NCBI GenBank assembly: GCA_000435715.1
Contig: FR882595.1
Location: 125,044-164,646 of the forward strand
Length of the DNA: 39,603 nt
DNA from: Firmicutes bacterium CAG:145
GTDB lineage: Bacteria > Bacillota > Clostridia > Peptostreptococcales > Anaerovoracaceae
Direction of reading: 5' to 3'
Part shown: positions 25,753 to 33,162 of the stretch, piece by piece
How the letters are laid out: every line of letters starts with the position of its first letter
Numbering within the stretch: the first letter of the stretch is position 1
Notes under the pieces: generated by a model
What the model saw: the letters and a program-made list of their open reading frames with translations, nothing else
Told to the model about the DNA's origin: nothing
Databases searched by the model: none
Program-made: the position numbers and the translations under genes

Positions 25753-27449
25753 ATTTCAAGGAAGAAATTGCGAAAATAATCGGTCAGGTTCTTGACGGAC
25801 TGACGGAAGATGAAATAAAGGATATGGTAGAAGTTCCCCAGGACGATAAGATGGGCGATTACGCATTTCCTTGCTTCAAGCTGGCTAAGACTCTGAGAAA
25901 GGCTCCGCCGCTTATCGCAGCCGACATCGCGGCCAAGATAGAAGGCAATCCTCTGTTTGAAAAGGTGGAGCAGGTCAACGCCTATGTCAACATGTTCGTC
26001 TCGAAGAAAGAATTTATCAAGGATGTTGTGGCCGAGGTTCTTGACAAAAAAGAAGATTTCGGCAAGAGCGACGTGGGCGGCCATAAGACCGTAATAGTGG
26101 AGTTTTCATCGCCTAACATAGCCAAGCCTTTCCATATAGGCCACATAAGAAGCACGGTGATAGGAAATTCCATCAACAAGATATACAAGGCCATGGGCTA
26201 CGACGTGGTTCGCATTAACCATCTGGGAGACTACGGAACCCAGTTCGGAAAGATGATATGCGCCTACAGACATTGGGGCAACAAGGAAGACGTCATCAGA
26301 GAACCGATAAAGACGCTTCTGAGCTATTATACCAAGTTCCACGAAGAGGTGGAGACTCACCCTGAGCTGGACGATGAGGCGAGGGAAATCTTTGCCAAGC
26401 TGGAGCAGGGAGCAGAGGAAGAAAAGCAGCTGTGGCAGTGGTTCAGAGACGAGAGCCTTAAGGAGTTCAACAGAGTCTACAACATGCTGGGCATAGAGTT
26501 CGACTCTTACGCAGGAGAAAGCTTTTACTCGGATAAAATGCCGCGGATAGTGGAAATGCTGGAAGAAAAGGGCTTGCTGAAAGAATCCAAGGGCGCTCAG
26601 ATAGTGGATCTTGAGCCATACGGCATGACTCCTGCCCTCATAAAGAAGTCGGACGGTTCTTCCCTCTATATCACAAGAGACATAGCGGCTGCCGTCTACA
26701 GAAAAGAACATTACGACTTTTACAAGAATATATATGTGGTGGCTTCTCAGCAGAACCTCCACTTCCAACAGTGGATAAAGATAATAGAGCTTCTCGGCTT
26801 CGATTGGGCCAAGGATAACATCCATGTGCCTTTCGGTCTGGTGAGCCTCGAAGACGGAACCATGTCCACCAGACACGGCAGGGTGGTATTCCTCGAGGAC
26901 GTGCTGAACAGAGCGGTGGAGCAGACGAGAGAGATAATCAGAGAAAAGGGAGTCAACACCGACAACGTAGACGAGACGGCGAGACAGGTGGGAATAGGAG
27001 CAGTCATATTCCAAGAACTTTCCAACAACAGGATAAAGGACTATGTGTTCTCGTGGGATAAGGTTCTGGATTTCAACGGAGAGACCGGCCCTTATGTTCA
27101 GTACACTCACGCCAGATGCGCCAGCGTCTTGAGAAACGCCGCCTTTGACGGAGATTTATCGGCCTTCGATACTGAATATATATCGGGAGAAAGCGCTTAC
27201 CAGCTGGCCAAGCTGCTATACGCTTTTCCGCAGGTCATCATCGACGCCGGAGAAAAGTATGAGCCGTCCGTGCTGACCAGACATATCGTGGATATAGCCC
27301 AGGCCTTTAACCGTTTCTACCACGACGAGCATATACTGGTAGATGACGAGAGAGAAAAGGCTTCAAAGCTGGCTTTGGTGACGGCGGCCAAGACTGCCAT
27401 CAGAAACGGCCTCGCCCTGCTGGGCATGGAAGCGCCGGAGAGAATGTAA
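25746..27449 (+). CDS. argS: Arginyl-tRNA synthetase
   Basis: ArgS charges tRNA-Arg. The 567-residue class I enzyme has the N-terminal Add-1 domain (about 1-95). The signature FSSPNIAKPFHIGHIRSTVIG carries HIGH at 130-133, and MSTRHGR lies in the place of KMSKS, as is usual for this enzyme. The DALR anticodon-binding domain (about 445-567) ends in LLGMEAPERM, the normal terminus. It overlaps the DUF523 gene by seven bases. The AAGGAG-like site lies within the preceding gene (GAGAAGGAGAAG). Confidence 0.97.
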   Translation: MVNFKEEIAKIIGQVLDGLTEDEIKDMVEVPQDDKMGDYAFPCFKLAKTLRKAPPLIAADIAAKIEGNPLFEKVEQVNAYVNMFVSKKEFIKDVVAEVLDKKEDFGKSDVGGHKTVIVEFSSPNIAKPFHIGHIRSTVIGNSINKIYKAMGYDVVRINHLGDYGTQFGKMICAYRHWGNKEDVIREPIKTLLSYYTKFHEEVETHPELDDEAREIFAKLEQGAEEEKQLWQWFRDESLKEFNRVYNMLGIEFDSYAGESFYSDKMPRIVEMLEEKGLLKESKGAQIVDLEPYGMTPALIKKSDGSSLYITRDIAAAVYRKEHYDFYKNIYVVASQQNLHFQQWIKIIELLGFDWAKDNIHVPFGLVSLEDGTMSTRHGRVVFLEDVLNRAVEQTREIIREKGVNTDNVDETARQVGIGAVIFQELSNNRIKDYVFSWDKVLDFNGETGPYVQYTHARCASVLRNAAFDGDLSAFDTEYISGESAYQLAKLLYAFPQVIIDAGEKYEPSVLTRHIVDIAQAFNRFYHDEHILVDDEREKASKLALVTAAKTAIRNGLALLGMEAPERM

Positions 27450-27480
27450 TTTTACAGAGTGAAATGAAAGGAAACAAATT

Positions 27481-28353
27481 ATGCGTTATGTAGGTGACAT
27501 TTACAGACCTCCCAGCGAGGCCTACAGCTTGCTGGTGCAGGTGACCATAGGATGCTCACACAACAAGTGCACTTTCTGCAACATGTACAAGGATAAGCAG
27601 TTTAAGGTGCGCAATGCCGACGAGGTGACAGAAGATCTGGCGTGGGCCAGAAGCCACTATTCCAAAGTGGATAGGATATTCCTGTGTGACGGGGACGCCC
27701 TGTGCCTTGCCAACAGCAAGCTGGTGAGGATACTCGACTATATAAAGGAAAACTTCCCCGAATGTGGGAGAGTCACCACCTACGGAAGGGCAGCCATCGC
27801 CCTGAAAAAAACCGATGAAGAGCTAAGGGAGCTGAGAGAGCACGGCCTGACGATGGTATACGTCGGAGCGGAGTCGGGCAGCGACAAGGTTCTTGCGATG
27901 GTCAACAAGGGCGAAACGAGACAGCAGCTCATAGACGGAGTAAAGAAGCTTGAAGCGGCTGGCCTGAAGACCTCCGTAACGTTCATAAGCGGCCTTGCCG
28001 GCCCTGAACTGTGGGAAGAGCACGCCGTCGAGACGGGCACTATGATAGCGGAGATGAACGCTTCATACGTAAGCCTGCTGACGCTGATGCTCCAGCCGCC
28101 TGCGCCGATGCTTGAAGATTATAAGGCGGGACGGTTCACCCTGCTCAGCCCGGAGGAAGTGCTGGCGGAAACGTGCTTGATGCTTAAGCATGCCAGACCC
28201 TCCAAGCCGTGTGTTTTCAGGAGCAACCACGCTTCCAACTACGTTTCACTGCGAGGAAACCTTCCTGCGGATAACGAGAGGATGATAGCTTCTCTTAAAC
28301 GCTGCATGGAGGACAGAGGACTTTTAAAAGACGAAAGATTCAGAATGTTATAA
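27481..28353 (+). CDS. Radical SAM protein with CX4CX2C motif, function unknown
   Basis: The 290-residue protein has a radical SAM fold. The cluster motif GCSHNKCTFCNMY (Cys25, Cys30, Cys33) has four residues, not three, between the first two cysteines. That spacing also occurs in a COG1032-type subfamily. SAM-binding segments follow: DGDALCL, TYGRAAI, YVGAESGSDKVL and TFISGLAG. The substrate is unknown. AAAGGAAA lies before the ATG. One base separates it from a second radical SAM gene, and together with the TPR gene they form a tight three-gene unit behind argS. Confidence 0.85.
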   Translation: MRYVGDIYRPPSEAYSLLVQVTIGCSHNKCTFCNMYKDKQFKVRNADEVTEDLAWARSHYSKVDRIFLCDGDALCLANSKLVRILDYIKENFPECGRVTTYGRAAIALKKTDEELRELREHGLTMVYVGAESGSDKVLAMVNKGETRQQLIDGVKKLEAAGLKTSVTFISGLAGPELWEEHAVETGTMIAEMNASYVSLLTLMLQPPAPMLEDYKAGRFTLLSPEEVLAETCLMLKHARPSKPCVFRSNHASNYVSLRGNLPADNERMIASLKRCMEDRGLLKDERFRML

Positions 28354-28354
28354 G

Positions 28355-29866
28355 ATGAAGATATTGCTTACTACTTTAAATTCTCAGTACGTACATTCAA
28401 ATCCCGCCGTAAAGTATCTGTATACGGTGCTGGCGGATACGACTGACGAAGTGTTCATGCGGGAGTTCACCGTCAACAACGAGTATTCTTACGTGTACGG
28501 CGAACTGGTGAGAGCAGACTGCGACATGGTCTGCTTCTCTTGCTATATATGGAACATCGAGATGATACGAAGCCTTGCCGCAGACCTTAAGAAGGCCAAG
28601 CCTCATGTCAAAATCTGCCTCGGCGGACCGGAGGTAAGCTATGAGGGGCACGTTCTGGCCATGGAAAACCCTTGGGTTGATTTTATCCTCTGCGGCGAGG
28701 GGGAATATTCTATGTATCGCCTGTGCCAAGTGCTCAGGCAGGGCGGCGGCGAAGAGCTGCTTCGTACCGTTCCTGGCCTCATATATAAGGAGGGCGGCAA
28801 GGTTTACGTCAACCGGCAGATAGAGCCTATGGACTTTAATTCCATACCGTTCATGTACTCCGTATTGGAATGTGAGACAGACAGGGTAGTATATTACGAA
28901 TCTTCCAGAGGCTGCCCGTTCAGGTGCAGCTACTGCATGTCTTCCATAGAAAAATCCGTCAGGCCCATGGCAATCGACAGAGTCAAGCGTGAGCTGGGGT
29001 ATTTCCTGCACAAGAGAGTCATGCAAGTGAAATTCATCGACAGGACTTTCAACTACGATGATGACAGGGCCTGCGAGATAATAGAGTACATAATCGACAA
29101 CGACAACGGGGTGACCAACTTTCACTTCGAGATATGCGCCGACCTGATGAGCGACCGCATGCTGAGGCTCTTCGCCAAGGCCCGGAAAGGGCTTTTTCAG
29201 CTGGAAATAGGCATCCAGTCCACCAACCCGGAGACTCTCGAGGCCGTAAACAGAAGGGAGAACGTATATCCGGTGCTGTACAACACACAGAAGCTGATAG
29301 CCCTGAAAAACATCCACATACACGTGGATCTGATAGTAGGCCTGCCTTACGAGACTTACGAGGTGTTTGCCCGGTCCTTCAACAAGGTGTATAAGCTGAA
29401 GGCAGACGCTTTCCAGATGGGCTTTCTTAAGGTTCTCAAGGGAACGGCCATCGCTTCCATGAAGCAAGAATACAGGCTGATTTACAGCGACAGGGCGCCT
29501 TACGAGATAATATCCAACTTGTGGATAGATTCGGCTCATATGGTAAAGCTGAAATCCATCGAAAAGATGCTTAACACGTATTACAACAGGGGAGGCTTTG
29601 AGAACACTCTCGATTATATGATGGAGGCCATGAACGCCGAGCCCTTTGGCTTCTTTGAGAGACTGGCGGATTTTTACTTTAAATCGGGTTATCATCATGT
29701 CAACAGAAAGAAGGAAGATCAGTACAGGATAATGAGGAAATTTGCCCTCGGAAAGTCTCAGGATATAGAACCGGAAGCTATAGAAGAAGCGCTGCTTAAA
29801 GATCTTTCGGAAGCTTTTAATCCGGAGGAAGTCAGAAGATTTTTGAAAAAAGGATGGGAGATATAG
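28355..29866 (+). CDS. B12-binding-domain radical SAM protein (DUF4080 type)
   Basis: The 503-residue protein starts with a cobalamin-binding Rossmann domain (about 1-140; ICLGGPEVSYEGH and FILCGEGEYSMYRL). A radical SAM domain with canonical RGCPFRCSYC (Cys187, Cys191, Cys194) follows, then FIDRTFNYDDDRA and LEIGIQSTN. The C-terminal part (about 385-503) resembles DUF4080. Such proteins are found across anaerobic Firmicutes, and their substrate is not known. The B12-binding histidine motif DxHxxG is not evident in the N-terminal domain, so cobalamin use is uncertain. Only one base separates it from the upstream radical SAM gene. Confidence 0.87.
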   Translation: MKILLTTLNSQYVHSNPAVKYLYTVLADTTDEVFMREFTVNNEYSYVYGELVRADCDMVCFSCYIWNIEMIRSLAADLKKAKPHVKICLGGPEVSYEGHVLAMENPWVDFILCGEGEYSMYRLCQVLRQGGGEELLRTVPGLIYKEGGKVYVNRQIEPMDFNSIPFMYSVLECETDRVVYYESSRGCPFRCSYCMSSIEKSVRPMAIDRVKRELGYFLHKRVMQVKFIDRTFNYDDDRACEIIEYIIDNDNGVTNFHFEICADLMSDRMLRLFAKARKGLFQLEIGIQSTNPETLEAVNRRENVYPVLYNTQKLIALKNIHIHVDLIVGLPYETYEVFARSFNKVYKLKADAFQMGFLKVLKGTAIASMKQEYRLIYSDRAPYEIISNLWIDSAHMVKLKSIEKMLNTYYNRGGFENTLDYMMEAMNAEPFGFFERLADFYFKSGYHHVNRKKEDQYRIMRKFALGKSQDIEPEAIEEALLKDLSEAFNPEEVRRFLKKGWEI

Positions 29867-29869
29867 AGC

Positions 29870-30886
29870 ATGGATCTGATAAACGTAGAAGACAGGATCA
29901 GTAAATACCTGACGCCGTATCTGAACGACTACATATTCGATGAATTATCATCAAATTATCTGAACAAGTCGGGGCTTTCGGATATACTTGCGGGAGTCCC
30001 CGTACCTATCAGAAAGGATGAGATAGAAAGCATATCGACGCTGACTATAGCCAAGGGAATGTCTTTTGTTCTGGGATGCGACCCAAATTTCGAATATAAG
30101 GACAACTATGTCGCATATATATTAAGAGTATCGGATAAACGTTTTGCTCAGGGGCTGGTGGCCGAAGGAATAGAGAGAGCGCAGAAGAAAGAATACGTCT
30201 ATGCGTGTATCCAGTTCAGAGCCGCTATGATAATAGATCCTCAGAACATAGACGCGCTCTACTGCTATGGCCGCGCTCTGAGAGATGCTTACGAGGCCGG
30301 AGAAGAAGAGGACTTTATCGCCAGATTTAAGGCCGAGTCCATAGAGGCCTTTGAGAAAGTCACTCTCCGAAGACCTGATTTTGCCGACGGATATTATTTT
30401 TTAGGATACGGATACATAAATTTAGGGCTTTATGTAAAAGCTAAGTTAACGTGGCAGGAATTTATCAGACTTTCTCAAGATGAAGAAAAAAAACAGGAGA
30501 TAAGTCAGAGGCTTTCGGCGTTAGACGAACCTGTGGAAATAGAAGAAGGCTACAACCTCATACTTTCGGGACGATTCGAAGAGGGGAAAAATGTCCTGAA
30601 AAAATATAAGTCGGGAAAGTTTTCCGATTGGTGGCCGCTGTGGTACTATCTGGGAACTGCTGATTTGGCTCTCGGACTGGCTGAGGAAGCTGCAGAAGAA
30701 TTCAAGAAGGTGCTGACTCTCTCGCCCAGCAACAGAGAGGCCATGGAAGAGCTGACGATGATCTACCAGTCGCTGGGAAACGAGGAGATGGCTGAGAAGT
30801 ACAGGAAGAAGATTAAAATAGTAGCCGAGAACGCGGAAAAAGACCGAGAGGAAGCCGCATCGGGACGGCCTGAAAAACTGAATTAA
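29870..30886 (+). CDS. TPR-repeat protein of unknown function
   Basis: The 338-residue soluble protein has tetratricopeptide-like helix pairs: about 98-131 (AQKKEYVYACIQFRAAMIID), 170-200 (DFADGYYFLGYGYINLGLYV) and 258-305 (WPLWYYLGTADLALGLAEEA). The C-terminus is highly charged. The N-terminal 95 residues do not match a family I know. It follows the B12 radical SAM gene by three bases and ends the unit; transcription of the tRNAs starts afresh downstream. It may be an assembly or scaffold partner of the two radical SAM proteins, which is inference from operon position alone. Confidence 0.8.
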   Translation: MDLINVEDRISKYLTPYLNDYIFDELSSNYLNKSGLSDILAGVPVPIRKDEIESISTLTIAKGMSFVLGCDPNFEYKDNYVAYILRVSDKRFAQGLVAEGIERAQKKEYVYACIQFRAAMIIDPQNIDALYCYGRALRDAYEAGEEEDFIARFKAESIEAFEKVTLRRPDFADGYYFLGYGYINLGLYVKAKLTWQEFIRLSQDEEKKQEISQRLSALDEPVEIEEGYNLILSGRFEEGKNVLKKYKSGKFSDWWPLWYYLGTADLALGLAEEAAEEFKKVLTLSPSNREAMEELTMIYQSLGNEEMAEKYRKKIKIVAENAEKDREEAASGRPEKLN

Positions 30887-30923
30887 GTTGGCGGAAAAAT
30901 TTTCTTATTTATGATAATTGCAC

Positions 30924-30952
30924 TTGACATCTTACAGATGTTAATGTATAAT
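30924..30952 (+). promoter_or_regulatory. Perfect consensus promoter for the tRNA group
   Basis: TTGACA (30924-30929) and TATAAT (30947-30952) are both exact consensus hexamers with a 17-base spacer. The first tRNA begins 32 bases after the -10. This is a typical strong stable-RNA promoter. Confidence 0.92.
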
Positions 30953-30984
30953 CGATTGTGTTGTCAGTAAATGACAACCGTTGT

Positions 30985-31059
<75 letters not shown>

Positions 31060-31066
31060 TTTTTTT

Positions 31067-31155
31067 GCCGGAGTGGCGGAATTGGCAGACGCACAGGACT
31101 TAAAATCCTGCGATCCTTACCGATCGTACCGGTTCGACCCCGGTCTCCGGCACCA
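31067..31155 (+). tRNA. tRNA-Leu (UAA)
   Basis: This 89-base class II tRNA has acceptor GCCGGAG/CTCCGGC, anticodon stem CAGGA/TCCTG with loop CTTAAAA (anticodon TAA) and a long variable arm. The T-arm contains GGTTCGACC, and discriminator A plus encoded CCA end the gene. It follows tRNA-Asn after seven T residues. Confidence 0.95.
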
Positions 31156-31254
31156 GTCGTCTTTTAATATCAGGGCTGATACCGAAGACTGAAACGAGCC
31201 TCATTCAAACTTGCATATGAAGGAGTCGGACTGAATACAATATAATATTGATGA

Positions 31255-31308
<54 letters not shown>

Positions 31309-31330
<22 letters not shown>

Positions 31331-31428
31331 AACGAAAGAAAGCAGCACCGAGAAGGTGCTGTTTTTTTCGTTTGAATATGAACGAGAAGGACTTGAACCT
31401 GAGAAGGCGCGAGCGGGGAGGCCAAAGT
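31309..31428 (+). repeat. Copy 1 of an exact 120-bp direct repeat, starting inside tRNA-fMet
   Basis: This segment recurs without any difference at 31534-31653, offset by 225 bases. It contains the last 22 bases of tRNA-fMet (from TCAAGTCC to CCA), a terminator hairpin, the sequence AAGGACTTGAACCT (antisense to the tRNA T-arm) and a GC-rich tail (GCGCGAGCGGGGAGG). The 105 bases between the copies are purine- and GC-rich with hairpins such as AAAGTGCC/GGCACTTT. Confidence 0.93.
31343..31368 (+). terminator. Intrinsic terminator of the tRNA transcript (repeat copy 1)
   Basis: CAGCACC (31343-31349) pairs with GGTGCTG (31355-31361), loop GAGAA, followed by seven T. An outer AAACGAAA/TTTCGTTT pairing extends the stem, so it could also stop transcription from the other side. 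Confidence 0.88.
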
Positions 31429-31533
31429 GCCTGTGGCACTTTGAACAGCGAGCGGTCCGAGCCGTCCGGAGGGAGGAAGAAAGGCAGAAAGGGCGGCGAA
31501 GGAGACAGCCGGCGAGCGGAGCGAAGCAGGCGG

Positions 31534-31653
31534 TCAAGTCCTTTCCCCGCAACCAAACGAAAGAAAGCAGCACCGAGAAGGTGCTGTTTTTTTCGTTTGA
31601 ATATGAACGAGAAGGACTTGAACCTGAGAAGGCGCGAGCGGGGAGGCCAAAGT
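31534..31653 (+). repeat. Copy 2 of the 120-bp direct repeat, with a duplicated tRNA-fMet 3' end
   Basis: It is identical to 31309-31428. It carries 22 bases of the 3' end of tRNA-fMet but no full tRNA, as an attachment-site duplication or recombination scar would. Beyond it, base and codon use change and the accessory cassette begins. The whole stretch 31331-31724 contains no credible gene; open frames in it are translations of the repeat. Confidence 0.93.
31568..31593 (+). terminator. Intrinsic terminator (repeat copy 2)
   Basis: This is the same hairpin as in copy 1: CAGCACC, loop GAGAA, GGTGCTG and seven T. It insulates the tRNA group from the following cassette. Confidence 0.85.
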
Positions 31654-31670
31654 ATTATCACACAGTCTTG

Positions 31671-31698
31671 TTGATATTCTAAGAATGTGTGGTATAAT
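31671..31698 (+). promoter_or_regulatory. Promoter of the accessory cassette
   Basis: TTGATA (31671-31676) and TATAAT (31693-31698) are 16 bases apart. A second TATAAT follows at 31701-31706. The first gene starts at 31725. Confidence 0.72.
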
Positions 31699-31724
31699 AG
31701 TATAATAAAAGATGGTGATGAGAT

Positions 31725-32021
31725 ATGATTATTAACAATGTAATTGAAAAAGAATCGCTGCGAAACGAAGAAATGATTAGACAGTATGAAGACCTGATTG
31801 CTTCCCTGCCGAAAGGCTCGCTGATTTGCAGAAAAAAAGAATACTATTATTTAAAATTCCGCGAAGACGGCAAACTGCGAGATCAATATATCGGTAAAGA
31901 TCCCGAGGTTATTTCTTCTGTCCGCGAACAATTGGAGCAGCGCAAGCATTATGTAAAAATGCTATCTGCACTGAAGAAAGAGCAGAAAGCAATTCATAAA
32001 ATATTGGAGGGCCTCGCATGA
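31725..32021 (+). CDS. Small protein of unknown function, first gene of the cassette
   Basis: This 98-residue, mostly helical, charged protein has a central motif LPKGSLICRKKEYYYLKF followed by GKLRDQYIG. Similar short segments occur in small uncharacterised Firmicutes proteins. GGTGATGAG precedes the ATG. Its stop overlaps the start of the DUF3990 gene by four bases (ATGA), so the two are translationally coupled, as antitoxin-toxin pairs often are. An antitoxin role is inference. Arg codons are often CGC/CGA, in contrast to AGA/AGG in the neighbouring housekeeping genes. Confidence 0.78.
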   Translation: MIINNVIEKESLRNEEMIRQYEDLIASLPKGSLICRKKEYYYLKFREDGKLRDQYIGKDPEVISSVREQLEQRKHYVKMLSALKKEQKAIHKILEGLA

Positions 32022-32494
32022 TCCTTTATCACGGCAGCATTGAGCTTGTCGACAAACCGAAAATACGCACAAGAGACACTTTCCTTGATTTTGGCAGTGG
32101 CTTTTATACCACCACCTCTTATGAACAGGCAGAACGGTGGGCGCATATTAAAATGCGCAGAGAAAAATCCGCCGTCGGCTATGTGTCTGCCTATGAGTTT
32201 GACTTCGAGGCAGCGAAAGTCGAAACGATTATTAAGCGTTATGACACAGCGGATATGGAATGGCCTATGTTCGTTGTTGCAAACCGAAAAGGCGAATCGT
32301 CTGCCGAGACAGCAGATATGTATATCGGTCCGGTTGCAGACGACAATGTTTATCAGACCATTCGATTTTTCGAAACCGGCGTTTATGATGCGGAAGAAAC
32401 CGTGAAGCGATTAAAAACTGAAGTTTTGCACGACCAATGGACGTTTCATACAGACAAAATGCTTTCATATTGCCGCTTTATTGAAGCGACGTAA
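32018..32494 (+). CDS. DUF3990 protein, ADP-ribosyltransferase-like, putative toxin
   Basis: The 158-residue protein matches the DUF3990 pattern. It starts MILYHGSIELVDKPKI, followed by LDFGSGFYTTTSYEQAERWA. The first motif gives a His (YHGS, residue 5) and the second a Tyr in FYTTTS, as in the H-Y-E/Q/D active sites of ADP-ribosyltransferases. The third acidic residue may lie in SSAETADMYIGPVADD. The family has been linked to the ADP-ribosyltransferase fold by sequence analysis; activity of this protein is not shown. It is coupled to the gene before and followed by two small genes of the same cassette. Confidence 0.82.
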   Translation: MILYHGSIELVDKPKIRTRDTFLDFGSGFYTTTSYEQAERWAHIKMRREKSAVGYVSAYEFDFEAAKVETIIKRYDTADMEWPMFVVANRKGESSAETADMYIGPVADDNVYQTIRFFETGVYDAEETVKRLKTEVLHDQWTFHTDKMLSYCRFIEAT

Positions 32495-32514
32495 ATCCGG
32501 GAGGTGAAGTAATT

Positions 32515-32751
32515 ATGGGGCAGGAACAGTTTAATACAATTATGCCGGGTATTTCTGCCGAGCTCATCGAAATGATTTCCGAAAAGCAGAACATTTCCGA
32601 GGGTGAGGCAATCAAGGTGCTGTACGATTCCAAGATATATGCCGCTTTGGAGCAGGAAGACACCAAAGTGTGGCAGTACAGCACGCCTATGCTGTATTCG
32701 TTGCTTGAGAGAGAACAAAATAACGGCGAGATACAATTCCCCGATGTGTAA
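32515..32751 (+). CDS. Small cassette protein, DUF3791-associated type
   Basis: The 78-residue acidic protein is predicted helical: SAELIEMISEKQNISEGEAI, then VLYDSKIYAALEQEDTKVWQ and a C-terminal LYSLLERE with EIQFPD. Short proteins with this WQYSTPMLYSLLERE-like end are often found beside DUF3990 and DUF3791 genes. GGGAGGTGAAG precedes the ATG. It lies 20 bases after the DUF3990 stop and 12 bases before the next gene. A neutralising or adaptor role is inference. Confidence 0.75.
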   Translation: MGQEQFNTIMPGISAELIEMISEKQNISEGEAIKVLYDSKIYAALEQEDTKVWQYSTPMLYSLLEREQNNGEIQFPDV

Positions 32752-32763
32752 GGAGGTAGTGCT

Positions 32764-32979
32764 ATGAGTAAGGAAACAGAGTTTACTGTATTCTGCATGG
32801 AGAGCTATAAGGTTTATAAATCCCTCTCCGGCAAGCAGGTATTCGATTTGTTCCGCCAATACGATGTGTTCGATTATATTCGTGAGTTCTATGATGTGCT
32901 TCACACCACAAGCTATCAGTATATAAACCGCGATATCGACATTTATTTGAAATCGCGCAATGCTGTAATTCCTGTATAA
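32764..32979 (+). CDS. DUF3791 protein
   Basis: The 71-residue protein fits DUF3791 closely: FTVFCMESYKVYKSLSGKQVF, then DLFRQYDVFDYIREFYDVLHT and the end of the domain SYQYINRDIDIYL. TAAGGAGG stands before the ATG. DUF3791 genes are commonly adjacent to DUF3990 genes, which supports reading 31725-32979 as one module. The molecular role is unknown. Confidence 0.83.
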   Translation: MSKETEFTVFCMESYKVYKSLSGKQVFDLFRQYDVFDYIREFYDVLHTTSYQYINRDIDIYLKSRNAVIPV

Positions 32980-33027
32980 AAACAGCGCAGAAGTCATTAA
33001 AACCACTGCGCTTAAAAGTTAAACTTT

Positions 33028-33072
33028 TGCGGAACGGCTCAGGGTCACCTCAAGCCGCCCCGCTGTTTTTTT
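33028..33072 (+). terminator. Intrinsic terminator of the accessory cassette
   Basis: GCGG (33029-33032) pairs with CCGC (33060-33063), enclosing CGGCT (33035-33039) and AGCCG (33053-33057). TG and seven T follow (to 33072). A GCGCAG/CTGCGC hairpin lies just upstream (about 32985-33012). Confidence 0.75.
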
Positions 33073-33106
33073 GCCTTGCTTTCGCTCTCATCCCATCCCA
33101 ATGCGA

Positions 33107-33135
33107 TTGACAAAACCATGCAAAAGTAATACGAT
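33107..33135 (+). promoter_or_regulatory. Promoter of the sigma-54 regulator gene
   Basis: TTGACA (33107-33112) is followed after 17 bases by TACGAT (33130-33135). The regulator starts at 33163 behind AAAGGAGGAG. Confidence 0.68.
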
Positions 33136-33162
33136 TGTATCACGCTAAAGGAGGAGTTTAAG

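Noticed and set aside
26106..27110. Minus-strand open frame of 334 codons
   Set aside because: It is opposite argS, whose conserved motifs are all intact; no promoter or ribosome binding site supports it.
28397..29698. Minus-strand open frame of 433 codons
   Set aside because: It is the shadow of the B12-type radical SAM gene, which has intact domains and operon-like spacing; the antisense translation shows no domain.
31331..31653. CRISPR array
   Set aside because: There are only two long repeats (120 bp) with one 105-bp spacer and no cas genes, and the repeat contains a terminator and a tRNA end.
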